Shown one piece after another: positions 35,083 to 44,388 of a DNA stretch of 44,451 bases (positions are counted from its first letter, which is position 1; each line of letters begins with the position of its first letter). Position numbers and translations under genes: made by a program. The DNA comes from Dolichospermum sp. ST_sed8 (GTDB lineage Bacteria > Cyanobacteriota > Cyanobacteriia > Cyanobacteriales > Nostocaceae). The notes beneath the pieces were generated by a model, which saw only the letters and a program-made list of their open reading frames with translations, did no database searches and was not told the DNA's origin. Location: assembly GCA_028658405.1 (NCBI GenBank), contig JAKOGY010000011.1, positions 1-44,451 of the forward strand. Direction: 5' to 3'.

Positions 35083-38000
35083 TTAATGAATTAATATGGC
35101 TTGAAACGTCACAATTTTCCAAGGTTGAATATTTTCTTCTGATTTAATACAATTCTCTAATAAATCAACTGGTTCTCCTAAACTTAAAACCTCACTTTTA
35201 AAAGATAAATTTGCTGTTTTTCCATGACATTCATAAAAGCGAATTATAAATTTTTCCAGATCATCTTCACTGGGTTTAAATGCCATTAAAATCAAATTAT
35301 CCGCTGATAAATCTAGAAAACTTTTACTTTGACAACCATGCAAATTAGATTGATAATTTGCTGGATTTACTAATACTTGCAAAGGCACATTTAACTCATA
35401 ACCACGTTTCACAGTTTCCGCTGCTTCCCAACTGCCCAAATGAGGGTATAAACTATAAGTAAATTCGTGTATTCCTCTATCAGCTTGAGAGTCTGGCCAG
35501 TTGGAACTTCTCAGCAAAGTGAGACGCAGTTGGTTAGGTTGGGCATCGTAACCATATTTACAATCATTGAGGAGACTAACCCCGTATTTTCCGATTTCTG
35601 TATCTGTGGTTAAATCTGCCCAACGTAAAGCGGGGACTTCCCATTTTGCCTGTTCTGCGGGGGTTTGGGGGTTTATAGTCCGACGAATAGCACCACAGGG
35701 AATTTCATAAGTGGCAAATTCGGCTTGGAGATTGAGAGGAAAGGCTGTTTTAACTAATACCTGATTTTCTTGCCAATTTACAGTATTAGCTATTTGCAAA
35801 AGTCGTGAACCAAGTTCTAAAATGTAATCTTGACAGAATTCCGATTTCCCTAGTTGACGCACTACTCGCAAACGTTGGTGAATTTCTCCATATTCTTGCC
35901 ATTGAATTAATTTTAATTGGGTTGCAGGTAGGGGTTTTGTGTTATAATTGGGGTCAATGTTCCAAGCATCCCAATATTGGCCGCTGTCGGTAAAAGCTTG
36001 AATTTGATTTCCCGCACCGCTGATAATTTCCCGTTGTTGGGTTTTGTCAAAGACGCTGGTTAAATCTCCAGTTTCAGGGTTAACTTGAATTTGTAGATAT
36101 TCATTTTCTAAAATCCAATTTGTGGGAAATATTTTGGGTTGGTGGGAAGATGGAGAAAGCCAGAAAATGCTGTAACCTATAGATGGGACAGTTGCGAAAA
36201 ATAATAAAGTTGCATTTTCACAGCTTTGAGATAAAATTTCTTTTCCTTCAAGATCAGAAACTTTCCAGGTTGGGTAGTCTGTGGTGATGATTTTCGCTAA
36301 ATCAACACTAACGACTTGGGAACGTTCCCAGTTGAGAGAGTTAAAAATTATGACGGGAATACTTTCAGAATTGGGAGGTTGTGGTATATTGATTTTGGAA
36401 GTGATTCCTATTAATGACTCCTCTAGTATTTTCCTTCCTATTTTTTCCACTGCTTCCCATTCAGGTATTGCATCTTCATAAACTTGGGTAATGGAAGAAC
36501 CAGGTAAAATATCGTGAAACTGGTTAAATAAAACTTTTTTCCACGCGGTTTCTATTTCCGTTTTCGGAAATTTCGCACCACAAAGGATATTTGCTAAAGT
36601 TGCGAATAACTCAGCACTATATAATAGATGTTCAGATTGACGATTCCAGCGTTTTTGATCTGCGTGGGTAGTATAACATCCTCTGTGAAATTCTAAATAA
36701 AGTTCGTTTTCCCAAACTGGTAAATTTTGACTTTCAGATTTTATTTGTTGAAGATATTTTTCGGAAGTTGTAAATTCTAACTTGGGGAAAATTGGGGAAT
36801 GTTCCCAACGTCGTGCGGTTTCTAGCATATCACGAGTTGGACCACCACCATGATCACCAACTCCGGGAAGCCAAAGAGAATTTTGTGAGCCTGTTTGAGT
36901 TTTCCACTCACAAGCATACTCTGTCATTTTAACCGGTGCGATAGTTTCGCCGATAGGTGCGGACATGAAACTTAATGTTTGACTACCATCAGGCGATCGC
37001 CACCAAAATAAGCCATAATCAAATTTAGTTGTATCATTCCAGCGAAGTTTTTGCGTCACAAAGAACTCAATTCCCGCATTTGCAAAAAATTGGGGTAACG
37101 TCGCACAAAAACCAAAGGTATCGGGAACCCAAACTACAGAAGATATTTTTCCAAACTTCTGGAGAAAATACCGCTGTCCATATAATAACTGACGAACTAT
37201 AGACTCACCAGCAATTAAATTCAAATCTGGTTCTACCCAAAAACCTCCGAAAACTTCCCATTTTCCCGCTATAACTTGAGTTTGAATTTCTCGAAACAAG
37301 TCGGGACGATTTTCTTCAACCCAACTATACAACGCTGGTGTTGTATGAGAGAAAATCAATTCGGGAAAATCCTGCTGGAGTTTTAAAACCGACTCAAAAG
37401 TATTTTGTGCTGCTTTCCAAGTTTCCTCAACAGGCCATAACCATGCTAAATCTAAATGAGCATGACCTAATAAATATATATTTAATTTTTCTTTGCTGAT
37501 AAATTCAGATAAACCTAAATAAGTTTCTCGTAAATTAACCAGATAAGTTTTCCAGTCTTGATTTTCTGCGTCTTGACGATTTGTGAGTTTTTCAACTTCT
37601 GTCGCTAAATCTGTAAGTTTTTCTGGTGCGGAATTTTCAAGAAGTATCTCTACAACTGCTAATTCATCAGCAATAAAACCAGCATCGGGATTATTGTAAT
37701 CTGTTGACTCGTAAATTGCAAGCGATCGCATTAATGCCCCGTTGTCGTGTCCCGGACTCACCAACTGCAAAACTATGGTAAACTCTTCACCAGGAGTTAC
37801 ACTTGGACTCAACAATACACGCGGTGAAGAATCAAACAAATCACCAGTCAATACTAGCTTACCATTAACATATACGAATGCCGCATCAGCCCACCACACC
37901 AAAGCCAAGCGCAAAGACAAACCTGTTAACGGAAAGTTATATAAATTCTGGGGAACAGAAAATTTTTGCACTAACCATAATACCTGTTTTCCCCCTTTCC

Positions 38001-38193
38001 AGGAAATATGGGCTTTTTCATTTAGCTCAACAGGTTGCCAATCAGTTAAACTAAATGGGATAAAATCAGTAACTACCCCGTCAGTTTCTTGATACCTCCA
38101 GCTTGACTGGATATCAACCTGACAATAAGAACGTAAATTTTCAATTGCTGTGGATATAGATTTGGTATTTAATGAGGATACAGGAAGAGTCAT
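35083..38193 (-). CDS. GH38 alpha-mannosidase, 1036 aa
   Basis: Hydrolyses alpha-mannosides; retaining mechanism with zinc. The catalytic domain begins with LLGHAHLDLAWLWPVEETW (zinc ligands H-x-H-x-D style), and VVWVPDTFGFCATLPQF contains the nucleophile Asp; a GPTRDMLE region and FHRGCYTTHADQKRWNR follow, then the C-terminal beta domains. The first 250 residues are a lectin-like beta region (WADAAFVYVNGKLV). I start at the ATG at 38193 (MTLPVSSLN) because the 16 upstream codons are hydrophobic and AT-rich without a ribosome site. No signal peptide, so likely cytoplasmic. Stands alone. Confidence 0.93.
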   Translation of the reverse strand: MTLPVSSLNTKSISTAIENLRSYCQVDIQSSWRYQETDGVVTDFIPFSLTDWQPVELNEKAHISWKGGKQVLWLVQKFSVPQNLYNFPLTGLSLRLALVWWADAAFVYVNGKLVLTGDLFDSSPRVLLSPSVTPGEEFTIVLQLVSPGHDNGALMRSLAIYESTDYNNPDAGFIADELAVVEILLENSAPEKLTDLATEVEKLTNRQDAENQDWKTYLVNLRETYLGLSEFISKEKLNIYLLGHAHLDLAWLWPVEETWKAAQNTFESVLKLQQDFPELIFSHTTPALYSWVEENRPDLFREIQTQVIAGKWEVFGGFWVEPDLNLIAGESIVRQLLYGQRYFLQKFGKISSVVWVPDTFGFCATLPQFFANAGIEFFVTQKLRWNDTTKFDYGLFWWRSPDGSQTLSFMSAPIGETIAPVKMTEYACEWKTQTGSQNSLWLPGVGDHGGGPTRDMLETARRWEHSPIFPKLEFTTSEKYLQQIKSESQNLPVWENELYLEFHRGCYTTHADQKRWNRQSEHLLYSAELFATLANILCGAKFPKTEIETAWKKVLFNQFHDILPGSSITQVYEDAIPEWEAVEKIGRKILEESLIGITSKINIPQPPNSESIPVIIFNSLNWERSQVVSVDLAKIITTDYPTWKVSDLEGKEILSQSCENATLLFFATVPSIGYSIFWLSPSSHQPKIFPTNWILENEYLQIQVNPETGDLTSVFDKTQQREIISGAGNQIQAFTDSGQYWDAWNIDPNYNTKPLPATQLKLIQWQEYGEIHQRLRVVRQLGKSEFCQDYILELGSRLLQIANTVNWQENQVLVKTAFPLNLQAEFATYEIPCGAIRRTINPQTPAEQAKWEVPALRWADLTTDTEIGKYGVSLLNDCKYGYDAQPNQLRLTLLRSSNWPDSQADRGIHEFTYSLYPHLGSWEAAETVKRGYELNVPLQVLVNPANYQSNLHGCQSKSFLDLSADNLILMAFKPSEDDLEKFIIRFYECHGKTANLSFKSEVLSLGEPVDLLENCIKSEENIQPWKIVTFQAILIH

Positions 38194-38289
38194 ATTTCTA
38201 ATAAAATAATATAAGTAATTGATATTGACGAAAATTAACAATTTGCTGGGAGTCTCATAACTTAACCCTACAACTTACAGATTATTATC

Positions 38290-39594
38290 ATGTCTTCTGA
38301 TTCTTCAAATCGCTATCAAAGCAAACTCTTTAACTTTGTCTACCAGCATTCTCGACGGTTGACACAAACATGGGAAAGCACCGTAAAAAATTTACAAGTT
38401 GCAACTCAGGTAGGTCTAGGTTCTCTACTCTATCCACTTTACCAATTATTGCAACAAAATGAAACAGCAAAACAATTACAGTCAGCAACTCCTCCAGCTA
38501 GTGACGCACCAATTCAACATATATTAGATATAGTCAAAAATCTTCCTCCTGGAGATGCTGATTTACCAACTTCCTCAAAAACAAATCCGCTCACATTTTT
38601 AGGATCTTTGTGGGAGAAAATTTTTCCCAAGCAGAATTCTCCAACTTCAGAAAATACCCTTCAACAGTATATACCAACAGTACAGGGAATTGCCATAGAG
38701 TTGCAAACTCGTAATTTGGTACTAGTGAGTGCGGATAATCGAATTTTTGATGTTTTCACACCTGGGCAAAATGTGAAATTAGCAGATAGAATTAATAGTG
38801 AAATTAGTGAATATCGGTATTCTTTACAATTAATTGCTCACCAACAAAAAGAATTATTACCAAAAATTGATCAGCTTCTAAATAAGTTGACTGATGAAGA
38901 TTCTATCATAGCACGAAAATCTCTCCTGAATCCAATGAAATTTTTTGGATTTCTAGATAAATTAGTTGCTAATTTAGAAATTATGGCTTTAGTTCCTGTC
39001 CAAAAACGCAGTCAGGAAATTGTCAATAATTTCCAAAAGCAGGTAACCGAATTAGCAATTAATCACGATGATTTAAAATCTCAACAACCACACATTTCTG
39101 ATTTAATTGCAGCCGCGATAAATTACTTTTTTGGAGGAAGAAATAATTATCAAATTAGCTCAACTTCTTCCCCTGAAAAACTACCAAATCAATCTAATTT
39201 TCCAGAGATTTTATCGCCAAATAATCAGTTAAATGCTGGTGATTCTTTAGGAGATACTTGGTTGACATGGAATGATTTATTTGGTGATACCAACAACAAC
39301 ATTGAGGAATCAGTACAGCAACCTCAGCCAAAATCGGGATTACCTGAGATTCGCAGTAAAATCGGTCAAAAAGCCCCTAAATCTGATAATGAGCAATTTC
39401 CAGGAAAAGGCAATCAAACCAGCCAGGAATTTAATTTTAAACCAGACTGGATTGATATTTCTGCCACATCATTAGGCTATGAAAAACACCCATTAGAACA
39501 AATCCTTGAATGGTTGGATAAGTCTATATTGTGGATAGAACAGATATTCACAAATATGGTTTATTTCTTCAGAGGTTTATTGTTGGGTAGATAA
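38290..39594 (+). CDS. Cyanobacterial hypothetical protein, 434 aa
   Basis: Not recognised. A basic, helical N-terminus (SKLFNFVYQHSRRLTQTWE) is followed by a Gln-rich linker, a short beta motif VQGIAIELQTRNLVLVSADNRIFD, a helical middle and a long disordered Pro/Asn/Gln segment (about 280-380); the C-terminus WLDKSILWIEQIFTNMVYFFRGLLLG could be an amphipathic membrane-associating helix. Divergent from the mannosidase across about 95 bp. No enzymatic motif is seen. It is probably lineage-specific. Confidence 0.7.
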   Translation: MSSDSSNRYQSKLFNFVYQHSRRLTQTWESTVKNLQVATQVGLGSLLYPLYQLLQQNETAKQLQSATPPASDAPIQHILDIVKNLPPGDADLPTSSKTNPLTFLGSLWEKIFPKQNSPTSENTLQQYIPTVQGIAIELQTRNLVLVSADNRIFDVFTPGQNVKLADRINSEISEYRYSLQLIAHQQKELLPKIDQLLNKLTDEDSIIARKSLLNPMKFFGFLDKLVANLEIMALVPVQKRSQEIVNNFQKQVTELAINHDDLKSQQPHISDLIAAAINYFFGGRNNYQISSTSSPEKLPNQSNFPEILSPNNQLNAGDSLGDTWLTWNDLFGDTNNNIEESVQQPQPKSGLPEIRSKIGQKAPKSDNEQFPGKGNQTSQEFNFKPDWIDISATSLGYEKHPLEQILEWLDKSILWIEQIFTNMVYFFRGLLLGR

Positions 39595-39692
39595 TTAACA
39601 AAAGTCAGGAATTGAGAAGAAAGAAAGAGTCACATTTATCCGCGTTCATCTGCATTTATCTGCGTTTAATTATTAAGTAGTGGAGTTTGGAT

Positions 39693-40475
39693 TTAAAATT
39701 CTACAATAACTGGAGTATGATCACTAGGTTGAACTAACTTCCGAGGTTCAACATCAATAACACAACTCTGAGCGCGTTCATACAAACTTGGTGTCAAGTA
39801 ATGATGATCTATACGCCAACCTAGGTTTCGTTTAAAAGCAGCAGTCCGATAATCCCACCAACTATAATTTTTCCCTTCGCTGTTAAATTTACGAAAAGCA
39901 TCTGCAAAACCTAAACTGAGGATATCTCGTAAAGCTTGACGTTCTAAAACAGATGCCATAATGTGATTGTTTATCTTTACCTGATCATTAATATCTATAT
40001 CTTCTAAAGCAATATTAAAATCACCACACATAGAAATAGCCGAATTTGATAATAGTAAAGTCTGTAAATATTCCTTGAGGATTTTTAACCAGCCTAACTT
40101 ATATTCATACTTTTCGCTGCCGATAGATGAACCATTGGGAACATAAAGATTCACAATTCTTACTCCCTCAATTACACCTGAAATTACTCGTTTTTGTGCA
40201 TCCCATTCTGATTCTATCTCCGGTAAAATATTACCAAAACCTACACTTACATCTGTTAAGGGTTGACGACTAATTAAAGCTACACCATTATAAGATTTTT
40301 GCCCGGAAATATACAGATAATAGCCTAAATTTTCAAACGCGATAAGGGGAAAGTCCTGATCTATGACTTTAGTCTCTTGTAAACACAAAACATCAACAGG
40401 ATTTTCTGTTAACCAATTGATAACCTGTTCTAAACGAGTTCTTACAGAATTGACATTCCAAGTAGCAATTTTCAT
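39693..40475 (-). CDS. xth: Exodeoxyribonuclease III (AP endonuclease), 260 aa
   Basis: Base-excision-repair nuclease acting at abasic sites and 3' blocks. Motifs: MKIATWNVNSVRTRL (Asn7-type), VLCLQETK with the metal-binding Glu, NLYVPNGSS, CGDFNIALEDID and the terminal QPSDHTPVIVEF with catalytic His, plus WRIDHHYLTPSL. Full length. Alone on its strand. Confidence 0.96.
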   Translation of the reverse strand: MKIATWNVNSVRTRLEQVINWLTENPVDVLCLQETKVIDQDFPLIAFENLGYYLYISGQKSYNGVALISRQPLTDVSVGFGNILPEIESEWDAQKRVISGVIEGVRIVNLYVPNGSSIGSEKYEYKLGWLKILKEYLQTLLLSNSAISMCGDFNIALEDIDINDQVKINNHIMASVLERQALRDILSLGFADAFRKFNSEGKNYSWWDYRTAAFKRNLGWRIDHHYLTPSLYERAQSCVIDVEPRKLVQPSDHTPVIVEF

Positions 40476-40839
40476 TAGTTAATAATTGAGAAGGATAGTA
40501 AAATAATGTTAAATTAATTGTCTCAGGAAATTGGATCTTTATGATCCCTAAGATAGATGAATAAGGTCTATACTGGTTTATAGTTTAATAATGTTCTCCT
40601 GATTGTTCATGGTTTTAATAAAAAATATGAATTTGCAGAAACATCTTAACAGCCAGTTAATTTAGCATTTATGGATAGTTTTTCACCAGAAATTTCTCCA
40701 AATTGGAGAATTGCGAATGGGGGAATAAAAGACTGCAAAAATGAACGGCATTAAAGTTTAAGTTTGAATTGTTTAATGGTAATGCCTAGATTAACTTTAA
40801 CATTACCTGGGGCTATTTTTTTAAAAGGAGGACATTGGT
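40476..40839. other. 364-bp intergenic region, leader of the zinc-ribbon gene
   Basis: No gene seen. Two structures: a 17-bp palindrome TTCTCCAAATTGGAGAA (40694-40710), and an inverted repeat GGTAATG (40778-40784)/CATTACC (40801-40807), 33 bp before the downstream start, that could be an operator or leader hairpin. AAAGGAGG at 40824-40831 is a very strong ribosome site. Confidence 0.5.
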
Positions 40840-41037
40840 ATGAGTATTATAGTTAACACCTGCCCCTGCTGTGGTGGTTCGATTTTGCGTCATGTCCGTC
40901 ATCATGAGGTTTATTGGTTTTGTCTTTCCTGTAAACAGGAAGTACCAGTTTTAACTGTAAATGGTTTATCTAAACCAATATCTAAGTTAGAAACCCGTAA
41001 TCAAGAAATTCTACCTCAAACGGCTTTGAGTTCTTAA
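40840..41037 (+). CDS. Small zinc-ribbon protein, 65 aa
   Basis: C8PCC11 and C28LSC31 knuckles in NTCPCCGGSILRHVRHHEVYWFCLSCKQEVP make a zinc ribbon; the remaining 30 residues look disordered. It follows a near-perfect Shine-Dalgarno (AAAGGAGG, 40824-40831). Similar one-domain proteins are common in cyanobacteria; a regulatory or nucleic-acid role is possible but not shown. Single gene. Confidence 0.78.
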   Translation: MSIIVNTCPCCGGSILRHVRHHEVYWFCLSCKQEVPVLTVNGLSKPISKLETRNQEILPQTALSS

Positions 41038-41362
41038 ATTTATCAAGATGAGAAATAGAGAACTAAGTAGGGAAAATTTAGATAAAATCAGATATTGCCA
41101 ATTTAAAATCCAAAATATAGGAATCATAAATGATATTTGAAAAATTTTAAGTAGTGTAGGGTGGGCAATGCCCACCGGATAAGGGTTTTGGTGGGCAATG
41201 CCCACCAATAGTATCTTTCAAAAATCAAATATTAGTCCTATATATCCAGATATTATTAAGTATGGGACAAAACCGTATTTAATGGATTTTAATAGTGTAA
41301 TATCAACCGTACTTTTGGGCGTGTATCTTGCGCCCCTACTTCTTTTTTATGGGTGAAAAAAT
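41038..41362. other. 325-bp intergenic region with paired palindromes
   Basis: Contains GTGGGCAATGCCCACC twice (41161-41176 and 41191-41206), 14 bp apart, a dispersed repeat family. The rest is AT-rich with no gene. A small minus-strand frame here is repeat-derived. Confidence 0.75.
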
Positions 41363-42385
41363 TTGTTAGCAGCATTACTCTACGGACAAGAGGATTTACG
41401 CCTAGAACAAGTTCCTGATCCTACTCCCCAAGCCGGAGAGGTGGTGATTCAGGTGGAAGCAGCCACTACTTGTGGTACAGATTTGAAGGTATGGCGACGG
41501 GGTGGCCATGCTAAAATGTTGACACCACCGACATTATTTGGTCATGAAGGTGCGGGACGGATTGTGGCTGTTGGTGCTGGGGTGACGAATTGGCGGGTAG
41601 GAGAACGAGTGGTAGCAAATAATTCTGCTCCCTGCATGAAATGTTTCTTTTGTCAACGCCAAGAATATTCTTTATGTCCTCATTTAACTTGGAATAATGG
41701 TACATTTGCGGAATATATCCGAATTCCTGCTCCCATTGTTGGGCATAATTTATTACAAGTTCCCGATCATTTGCCCTTGGTATTAGCAGCAATGACTGAA
41801 CCGCTGGCTTGTGTATTACATGGTATCAGTCGTTCCGGTGTTAAACCCCATGACCGAGTAGTTGTTTTAGGTGATGGGGCGATTGGGTTGATGTTTGTCG
41901 CAGTTTTAGCAGAATATACTCAAGTAATATTGTGGGGTGGTAGTGACCAACGGTTAGAAATTGGTAAAAAGCTAGGTGCAGCAAAGACTTTCAATTATCA
42001 TCAAGTTACGGATATTGCTAACACAGTCAAAGAGTTAACCGACGGCTGGGGTGCAGATGTGGTTATAGAAGCTACTGGTGTACCGAGTGTATGGGAAACA
42101 GCGATCGCTTGCGGTCGTCCTGGTGCAACTATCAATTTATTTGGTGGTTGTCCAAAAGATACCACAATTACCGTCAATACCGAAAAATTGCATTATAGTG
42201 AACTTACTCTCAAAGGCGTATTTCACAATACACCAGAATATGTAAAAGCAGCTTTATCGCTTATCGCTAGTGGGACAATTCCTTTTGACTTACTTATTAG
42301 TGAACACCGACCTTTACAGGATCTAGAACAGGTATTCATGGATATGAAGGCACGGAAAGTCATTAAAGTAGCAATGTATAACTAA
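41363..42385 (+). CDS. Zinc-dependent MDR alcohol dehydrogenase, 340 aa
   Basis: Medium-chain dehydrogenase with catalytic-zinc residues Cys37 (TTCGTD), His61 and Glu62 (GHEGAG), and four structural-zinc cysteines at 91, 94, 97 and 105. Nucleotide-binding loop VVVLGDGAIGLMF is in the middle. The substrate could be a polyol or alcohol (threonine dehydrogenase/sorbitol dehydrogenase-like sequence), not decided. The start is TTG at 41363 because homolog-like MLAALLYG begins there and no in-frame ATG precedes it. Confidence 0.9.
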   Translation: MLAALLYGQEDLRLEQVPDPTPQAGEVVIQVEAATTCGTDLKVWRRGGHAKMLTPPTLFGHEGAGRIVAVGAGVTNWRVGERVVANNSAPCMKCFFCQRQEYSLCPHLTWNNGTFAEYIRIPAPIVGHNLLQVPDHLPLVLAAMTEPLACVLHGISRSGVKPHDRVVVLGDGAIGLMFVAVLAEYTQVILWGGSDQRLEIGKKLGAAKTFNYHQVTDIANTVKELTDGWGADVVIEATGVPSVWETAIACGRPGATINLFGGCPKDTTITVNTEKLHYSELTLKGVFHNTPEYVKAALSLIASGTIPFDLLISEHRPLQDLEQVFMDMKARKVIKVAMYN

Positions 42386-42546
42386 GTCAAGTTGAGAGTT
42401 ATTAATTTTCCAAGATTTTTGAGTTTGTAGAGTGCGTGTAGTAGTTAAGGCGGTTAAACTGTTGTTTAAACAACTGGTTTTATCCTTGAAAACTTCTAGA
42501 GTGAAAATTCTAACCCCTAACTAACTAGCAACTTACGTTAAAAAAA

Positions 42547-43158
42547 ATGCTCAAACAATCTTTACTAAAATTATTGATTTTACCTTCTTTTTTAATACCT
42601 TGGTTATCAATAGAAATACTGCTAAATTCTCCTGTAAAAGCTTTACCTGGAGACAGTACAGAAGAGGTAACTTCGTGGATTCAAGCACATCCAACTCTAC
42701 AGCCAAGACAGGGAGAACGATTATTTATAAGTAAAAGCGATACAGCGGCTCAAAGATTCACCTTCCAAGCCTCTGTATTACCTCCCGGTAGAATCATATT
42801 TACCAAAGATCATGCTACAATCCGCACTGAGGGCATGACCATGTTCGATGCTGTTAATGGCATCACGTTACAACGTTTAGAAGAATCTTTGCGAGTAATT
42901 TATAGTTTGGATGTGTATCAAGATTATAATGATGCTCAAATTGTCTATCAATATCCTAATCAGAGTAATATTAGTACATCTAGATTAGCAAAAACACCGA
43001 TTCGGGAAGCCTTACAGGGAGAATTGCGATTGGGAGATCGTTATGCTTATTGGGTAGAAATTGCCAAACCCAGCGGAAAAAAAGCCATTGTTGGTAACAT
43101 TACGGTTTTACTCAAAGCCGATTTAGGTAAATTAGAAACAGAATTAAGAACCCGCTAA
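42547..43158 (+). CDS. Secreted cyanobacterial hypothetical protein, 203 aa
   Basis: A clear signal peptide (MLKQSLLKLLILPSFLIPWL, cleaved about residue 33 after VKA). The mature part begins LPGDSTEEVTSWIQAHPTL and is beta-rich (FTFQASVLPPGRI, RTEGMTMFDAVNGITLQRLEESLRVIYSLDVYQDY). No known enzyme motif. Alone on the strand; it is probably periplasmic. Confidence 0.75.
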   Translation: MLKQSLLKLLILPSFLIPWLSIEILLNSPVKALPGDSTEEVTSWIQAHPTLQPRQGERLFISKSDTAAQRFTFQASVLPPGRIIFTKDHATIRTEGMTMFDAVNGITLQRLEESLRVIYSLDVYQDYNDAQIVYQYPNQSNISTSRLAKTPIREALQGELRLGDRYAYWVEIAKPSGKKAIVGNITVLLKADLGKLETELRTR

Positions 43159-43163
43159 TTTAT

Positions 43164-43505
43164 CTATAAAGTTTGCCACGTTCCAGAAAAAATACTTTCA
43201 GCCGCTAAGGAAATCCGGACTAAATCCTCATTAAGCAGAGGTGGCCAGTCCACACCTGCTTTTCGTCCCGCTGCAAAAAATCTTTGCGCCTTTATGGCTA
43301 ACTGATATAACGCAAAAACCAGTTCTCTGTCTAAGCTGGGTGCTGTTTTCAAGGCTTCAAATACCACTTTCAAAGCTAATAGGGTGGAAGTAACTTGACC
43401 AGGAACAGGAGGTTTACCTTGTTGTAAACGACTTAACAGAGTATCTGGATTATCTAGGGTTGCGGTCTGGTCTATGAGTAGTTTCCGGGCTATTTCGTAG
43501 TTCAT
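43164..43505 (-). CDS. Small helical cyanobacterial hypothetical protein, 113 aa
   Basis: Compact all-helix protein (NYEIARKLLIDQTATLDNPD, then a Pro-rich turn KPPVPGQVTS and helices ALKVVFEALKTAPSLDREL, ALYQLAIKAQRFFAAGR). No motif assigned; it has the look of a conserved cyanobacterial protein. Convergent with the secreted protein, with 5 bp between stops. A TCCGGA inside its coding sequence is coincidental. Confidence 0.75.
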   Translation of the reverse strand: MNYEIARKLLIDQTATLDNPDTLLSRLQQGKPPVPGQVTSTLLALKVVFEALKTAPSLDRELVFALYQLAIKAQRFFAAGRKAGVDWPPLLNEDLVRISLAAESIFSGTWQTL

Positions 43506-43696
43506 GCTTCTAGCTAATTTCCATACTGTGCAAAAGTTACACTTTATTAATATATTAGAAGCATCTAGCCCAGGAAGGTTGCAATTTTTCCGAAAAATGG
43601 GTAATAGGTAACAGTAAAGAGTTTATTATCCTGATTTTGCTGTTTAATTTGGGAAAAAACCCAGTACCAATTCCCTGTTCCCTATTTTCTAATTCT

Positions 43697-43885
43697 ATGA
43701 TTATTACCTTAATAGTAGCTTGGATAGTTTTTGTCATTCTCTGGAAATTAATCAAAACCACCATTAAAACCGCTATGATATCCGCTGCCATCGTAATTTT
43801 ATTATACTTTGGTTTCGGTATTACTCCCCAAGATATTTGGCATCAATTTGCTCAAACTTTTTCCCAAACACCAGCAAAGAAGTAA
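43697..43885 (+). CDS. Small single-pass membrane protein, 62 aa
   Basis: Starts at the ATG at 43697 (MIITLIVAWIVFVILWKL); the upstream 20 codons look like non-coding extension. Two closely spaced hydrophobic stretches separated by Lys residues (IVAWIVFVILW and AAIVILLYFGFGI) suggest one or two membrane passes. Similar small proteins occur in cyanobacteria; function unknown. Confidence 0.6.
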   Translation: MIITLIVAWIVFVILWKLIKTTIKTAMISAAIVILLYFGFGITPQDIWHQFAQTFSQTPAKK

Positions 43886-43946
43886 GAATTAAAAAAATTC
43901 AAACTTCTATTGATGATGGTTGATGACATTACAGGTATAACCTTTT

Positions 43947-44162
43947 TTGATAGTATTTCTAGTGGCTGAGGGGGAAAAAGATAAAAGTGCGATAGCCAAG
44001 CTTACAAGAATGCTCGCAATAGTATATTATTTAGCTAGGTTTGACATCATACCTTTCTCCGATTTTACTAATCCTTATAAAAATCCGGCTGACGTACCAA
44101 AAAAGTATAGCCAGCATATAAATCTACAGAAGTTATTTAAAGCTGATGGTTCCTATGTCTAA
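43947..44162 (+). CDS. Hypothetical ORF of 71 aa, uncertain
   Basis: TTG-initiated frame: a basic/hydrophobic first half (KLTRMLAIVYYLARFDIIPF) then NPYKNPADVPKKYSQHINL. Its last codons overlap the next gene (ATG at 44155). No family recognised; the upstream end is unclear, and it may be a truncated gene. Confidence 0.4.
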   Translation: MIVFLVAEGEKDKSAIAKLTRMLAIVYYLARFDIIPFSDFTNPYKNPADVPKKYSQHINLQKLFKADGSYV

Positions 44163-44388
44163 ATATGAAAGCACTCGTGAAGATGCACAGCATAGTCCCT
44201 ATATTGTAGTCCTTAATCCCAGTGAACCAGATGGGATTCAAACCGAACTAACGCCCCTATCCCGTGATAAGTTTCGGGAAGTGTTGGGGGATACTCGTTC
44301 TGGTTGTCACTCACTTTTGAGAGATCATGAGGGTTTGCAGCCACAAGAAGCCGTTGATGCAATGGTTAAATTCTTATTTGCTAATTGA
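44155..44388 (+). CDS. Small conserved-looking hypothetical, C-terminus abutting an IS end
   Basis: ATG at 44155 (MSKYESTREDAQHSPYIV) chosen over 44146. Hydrophilic 77-residue protein with LNPSEPDGIQTELTPLSRDKFREVLGD and a final helix EAVDAMVKFLFAN. The TGA stop (44386-44388) lies inside TTGACACTCCCC, the conserved terminus of an IS200/IS605-type element, so the natural C-terminus may have been changed by the insertion. Confidence 0.6.
   Translation: MSKYESTREDAQHSPYIVVLNPSEPDGIQTELTPLSRDKFREVLGDTRSGCHSLLRDHEGLQPQEAVDAMVKFLFAN

Noticed and set aside
41011-41208. 65-codon minus-strand ORF downstream of the zinc-ribbon gene
   Set aside because: Its N-terminal residues come from the GTGGGCAATGCCCACC repeats.
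43214-43219. TCCGGA as another DIF1 promoter
   Set aside because: It lies inside a coding sequence with no gene start at a suitable distance.
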